Assembly: GCA_030425385.1 (NCBI GenBank)
Contig: JAUIAH010000002.1
Coordinates: 310,001 to 374,000, forward strand
Length of the DNA stretch: 64,000 nt
Direction: 5' to 3'
Source: Verrucomicrobiia bacterium
GTDB lineage: Bacteria > Verrucomicrobiota > Verrucomicrobiia > Verrucomicrobiales > DEV007
A program made the position numbers and the translations under genes. The notes under the pieces were generated by a model that did not search any database, was not told the DNA's origin, and saw only the letters and a list, made by a program, of their open reading frames with translations. This document shows positions 61,945-64,000 of this stretch, in pieces (the first letter of the stretch is position 1; each line of letters opens with the position of its first letter).

Positions 61945-63567
61945 TTATTCTTCGGGAGCCTCTTCCGTCGTTGCCTCGTCGACAGCTTCTTTCACGGCGT
62001 CGACAGCATCTTGAGCAGTCTCTTTCACCGCTTCCGCAGAATCCTCGACGGCGTCTTTCACCGCTTCGGTTGCTTCCTCGACCGCTTCGGTTGCTTCTTC
62101 CGCCGCTTCAGTGGGGCGAGGTGGGATGGCGATAGGAGGCGTGGTAGCTGTGATCGGCTCTTTCTTCTCGGGAGCCGCCGGAATCTCGATGGGAGGCGAC
62201 GTCGCCGTGACAGGCTTCTTCACTGGCGGCACAGCCACGGGTTTGGAAACAACTTCGACATCCGTCTTGGTTTCCGTTGCAGACGTTGGTGGCGTCACGC
62301 CCGGAGGCAATTCGGGCTTCTGTAAGGATGTCGGCGGCGCTTCCGTGTCTTCTTCTGTCTCCTCTTCCTCGTCCTTGAGCAAATCGGGACGGGACTTGAG
62401 GAGGCTATCCACGCGATAGCTGCTCAGCGCGAACCAATGCCCTTCCAGCGCTTTCTCCAAGGCCAGCTTGTCTTCGAGCTTCTTCTTCTCTAACAAGAAA
62501 TCCCCATCCGCCTTGGCCTTCTCCTCCTCCGTCTCTTCCTTGCCTTCTTCGACCACGCGCTCTTGGGGAAACTCCCCAGCCACGGTGAACTTGATAGGAA
62601 TTTGATTACCCTCCTCATCCTTGGGTCCAATGAGGATATTATAAGTGAATCCTTCGAAGGTGGTGATGGCCACTTCCGTTGCCTTAGATTCATCGACCTC
62701 TGCGACCTCTTCTTCCGTGAGAAGATCTTCGAAGCTCGCGCTCGAAAGCACCGTCTTGAGGCTGCTCACTTTGCTGCCATCAAGGACTTTGCCCTCGGGA
62801 ATGTCACCTTCGAGCTTATAGTCGCCAGTATCACTCTCACGCATCAAGGCGTAACCTTCCTTCTCGCCATCCTTGTAGGTGACCGCAATGGACTTGGGCT
62901 TGTTCACTTTGATGAAATCCGTCTTGTTGAGCCAGCCACCAGGTTCGGCCTCAATGGACCCAAAGTTGTAGGGCCAACCGCTTCCTGACATTAATTCGGA
63001 GAAATTGTCTGCCACTTCGAGAACCAAATCGCTGTTCTTGGACGTCCGAAGGAAACGTCCCGTCTTGCCACCGGCACCAGCCATGGGGTTGGCACCAGGA
63101 GCGGCCTGCGGGGGATTGTTCTTGCCGACTAACAGGTGCCCAATCTCATCGCTACCTCCACTCTTGAAGGTAACCTTCGTCGCCATCTTCTCGTCATCAC
63201 CCTCACCAGAAGGATCGACCAGTTCCAGGCGGCTGTCTTGCGATTTGCCCGCCTCAAAGGCTTGCACAATGGGCGTGTCCCAAAGCTTCACTAACATCGT
63301 GTTCACTTTTGAGGAATCGGCAGGATAATCCTTACGGTCCGCCACCAACCATTGATTGTCCGGCTTCTTCAGGGTGACCTCTCCATCCGTGGATTGAATG
63401 TGAATTTCCTTCACATCATTGATCGCCCAACCTTCGAGAAGCTCCTTGCCACGCAACTCGGTGGCATCCGTCTGATCACCGCCCCCGGTGGAACGGCTCG
63501 CGATGAACGCAATGGCTCCCAAGACCGCCATGACGGCGGTCAAGATCACTAAGAGTTTCGGTTTCAT
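61945..63567 (-). CDS. DUF4340 protein with repetitive acidic helical tail
   Basis: 540 residues. N-terminal membrane helix (LLVILTAVMAVLGAIAFIAS), then DUF4340 beta-rich domains (about 35-330; VKEIHIQSTDGEVTLKKPDN, WLVADRKDYPADSSKVNTML, EGYALMRESDTGDYKLEGD). DUF4340 proteins occur next to GldG/GldF-like ABC transporters, as here, and probably face the periplasm. The C-terminus is unusual: a Pro-rich stretch with a repeated P-x-TAT-x-PPI-x-IP unit, followed by about 50 residues of A-E-E-A/V-x-x-A-V-K-E-A helical repeats. The GldG-like gene ends 24 bases upstream on the same strand. Confidence 0.82.
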   Translation of the reverse strand: MKPKLLVILTAVMAVLGAIAFIASRSTGGGDQTDATELRGKELLEGWAINDVKEIHIQSTDGEVTLKKPDNQWLVADRKDYPADSSKVNTMLVKLWDTPIVQAFEAGKSQDSRLELVDPSGEGDDEKMATKVTFKSGGSDEIGHLLVGKNNPPQAAPGANPMAGAGGKTGRFLRTSKNSDLVLEVADNFSELMSGSGWPYNFGSIEAEPGGWLNKTDFIKVNKPKSIAVTYKDGEKEGYALMRESDTGDYKLEGDIPEGKVLDGSKVSSLKTVLSSASFEDLLTEEEVAEVDESKATEVAITTFEGFTYNILIGPKDEEGNQIPIKFTVAGEFPQERVVEEGKEETEEEKAKADGDFLLEKKKLEDKLALEKALEGHWFALSSYRVDSLLKSRPDLLKDEEEETEEDTEAPPTSLQKPELPPGVTPPTSATETKTDVEVVSKPVAVPPVKKPVTATSPPIEIPAAPEKKEPITATTPPIAIPPRPTEAAEEATEAVEEATEAVKDAVEDSAEAVKETAQDAVDAVKEAVDEATTEEAPEE

Positions 63568-63591
63568 GAGTCTTTGTAAGGGTGTCTAGGG

Positions 63592-64000
63592 TTACTTCGC
63601 TGCGGTCTTCGATTTCCGGATGGCGGCCATGACCACTCCTACGAGAATCACGAGAATGGGCATGAGGAGGATGTTGGCAAACTTCACTTTGGCGAGAAGA
63701 CGCTCCTTGTCCTTCCGGCTATCCAGACGGATTTGGCGAAGTTCCTTCTTGGCATCAGCCAAGGTTTCACGAGTTTCCTCCAGAGCTTTCTGCGTTTCAG
63801 GGTCCAAATTATGAACGCTCACTGGCTTGCCATCCTCGCTCTTGGCTTGCACTAGCTCGGAGAGGCGGCGCTGGGCGTCATCGACATCCTGCTGACCTTC
63901 CGCCAAGGACTGACGATACTTCTTATCACTTTCCTCATCCATCTCGCGGAGCTTGGTGAAGGAACGCTGAGCGGCTGTGCGGCTACGAATCTTGATGAGA
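63592..64000 (-). CDS. GldG-like ABC-transporter auxiliary protein (5' end outside window)
   Basis: The visible 136 residues are the C-terminus; the frame is open to the window edge with no start needed inside. A coiled coil (RLSELVQAKSEDG, TQKALEETRETLADAKKELR, IRLDSRKDKERL) is followed by one membrane helix (FANILLMPILVILVGVVMAA) and a short basic tail. This ending, just before a DUF4340 gene, is how GldG-type proteins (substrate-binding-like component of a gliding-type ABC exporter) finish. The ABC permease and ATPase would be expected farther upstream, beyond the window. Confidence 0.72.
   Translation of the reverse strand, partial: LIKIRSRTAAQRSFTKLREMDEESDKKYRQSLAEGQQDVDDAQRRLSELVQAKSEDGKPVSVHNLDPETQKALEETRETLADAKKELRQIRLDSRKDKERLLAKVKFANILLMPILVILVGVVMAAIRKSKTAAK

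Overview
The window is a densely coded chromosomal stretch of moderately high GC from a Gram-negative bacterium, most likely Verrucomicrobiota or a close PVC-group relative. The reasons are the mix of families: a large membrane-bound dehydrogenase-like beta-propeller/HEAT/CxxCH protein, sulfatases, a DUF1080 protein, Tat-exported Gfo/Idh/MocA proteins, a CotH/lamin-tail giant, FG-GAP and LamG/thrombospondin-type-3 secreted proteins, and a set of membrane-anchored 'W-x(n)-D-P' repeat proteins. Mpl (murein recycling) and WaaG (LPS core) show a peptidoglycan- and LPS-bearing envelope. I see no tRNA, rRNA, CRISPR array or intact insertion sequence.

Layout. 1-5.4 kb (minus): 3' part of mpl, a SulP transporter, a W-DP repeat protein, a GYF/PH membrane protein coupled to a YbjN-like protein. 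5.6-12.4 kb (plus): a TPR protein and a bacterial alpha-2-macroglobulin. 12.5-17.4 kb: alaS, a small lipoprotein, an SGNH hydrolase. 17.6-23.2 kb (plus): the PVC dehydrogenase-like cytochrome and recQ one base downstream. 23.2-27.5 kb (minus): a SEC-C/coiled-coil protein with a RelE-like tail, a cytidylate-kinase-like protein, and a cbpM-cbpA chaperone pair. 27.7-32.8 kb: truncated hemoglobin, UbiB/AarF kinase, proA, nadA, sodA with a clear terminator. 32.9-38.0 kb (plus): the CotH giant and a sugar transferase behind a strongly structured leader. 38.1-40.3 kb (minus): a Gfo/Idh oxidoreductase and two Hsp20 proteins. 40.5-42.8 kb: a CehA/McbA-type PHP protein.

42.8-44.9 kb is the one clearly accessory segment: loosely packed, with unrecognised or truncated small genes, a remnant of a group II intron maturase and an ankyrin protein. 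44.9-49.5 kb: FG-GAP protein, DUF1080 protein, waaG, xylB. 49.6-51.6 kb (plus): a glyoxalase, a BrnT/CopG-type toxin-antitoxin pair and a phosphatase-cytochrome fusion. 51.6-54.5 kb (minus): two translationally coupled W-DP repeat proteins. 54.7-61.9 kb: Tat-exported Gfo/Idh protein, a LamG-duplicated secreted protein and a tandem double sulfatase. 61.9-64 kb (minus): DUF4340 protein and the 3' end of a GldG-like ABC component.

Taken together, the gene set suits an aerobic heterotroph living on polysaccharides, including sulfated ones: sulfatases, DUF1080, oxidoreductases and xylulokinase for sugars, with stress genes (SOD, Hsp20, CbpA, truncated globin). The least ordinary items are the start-codon-occluding leader of the sugar transferase, three unusual domain fusions (SEC-C with RelE-like toxin fold, phosphatase with cytochrome c', sulfatase with sulfatase), the W-DP repeat family and a sequence-wide tendency of TTA leucine codons to be followed by G. 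All functional calls rest on reading the protein sequences; no database search was run.
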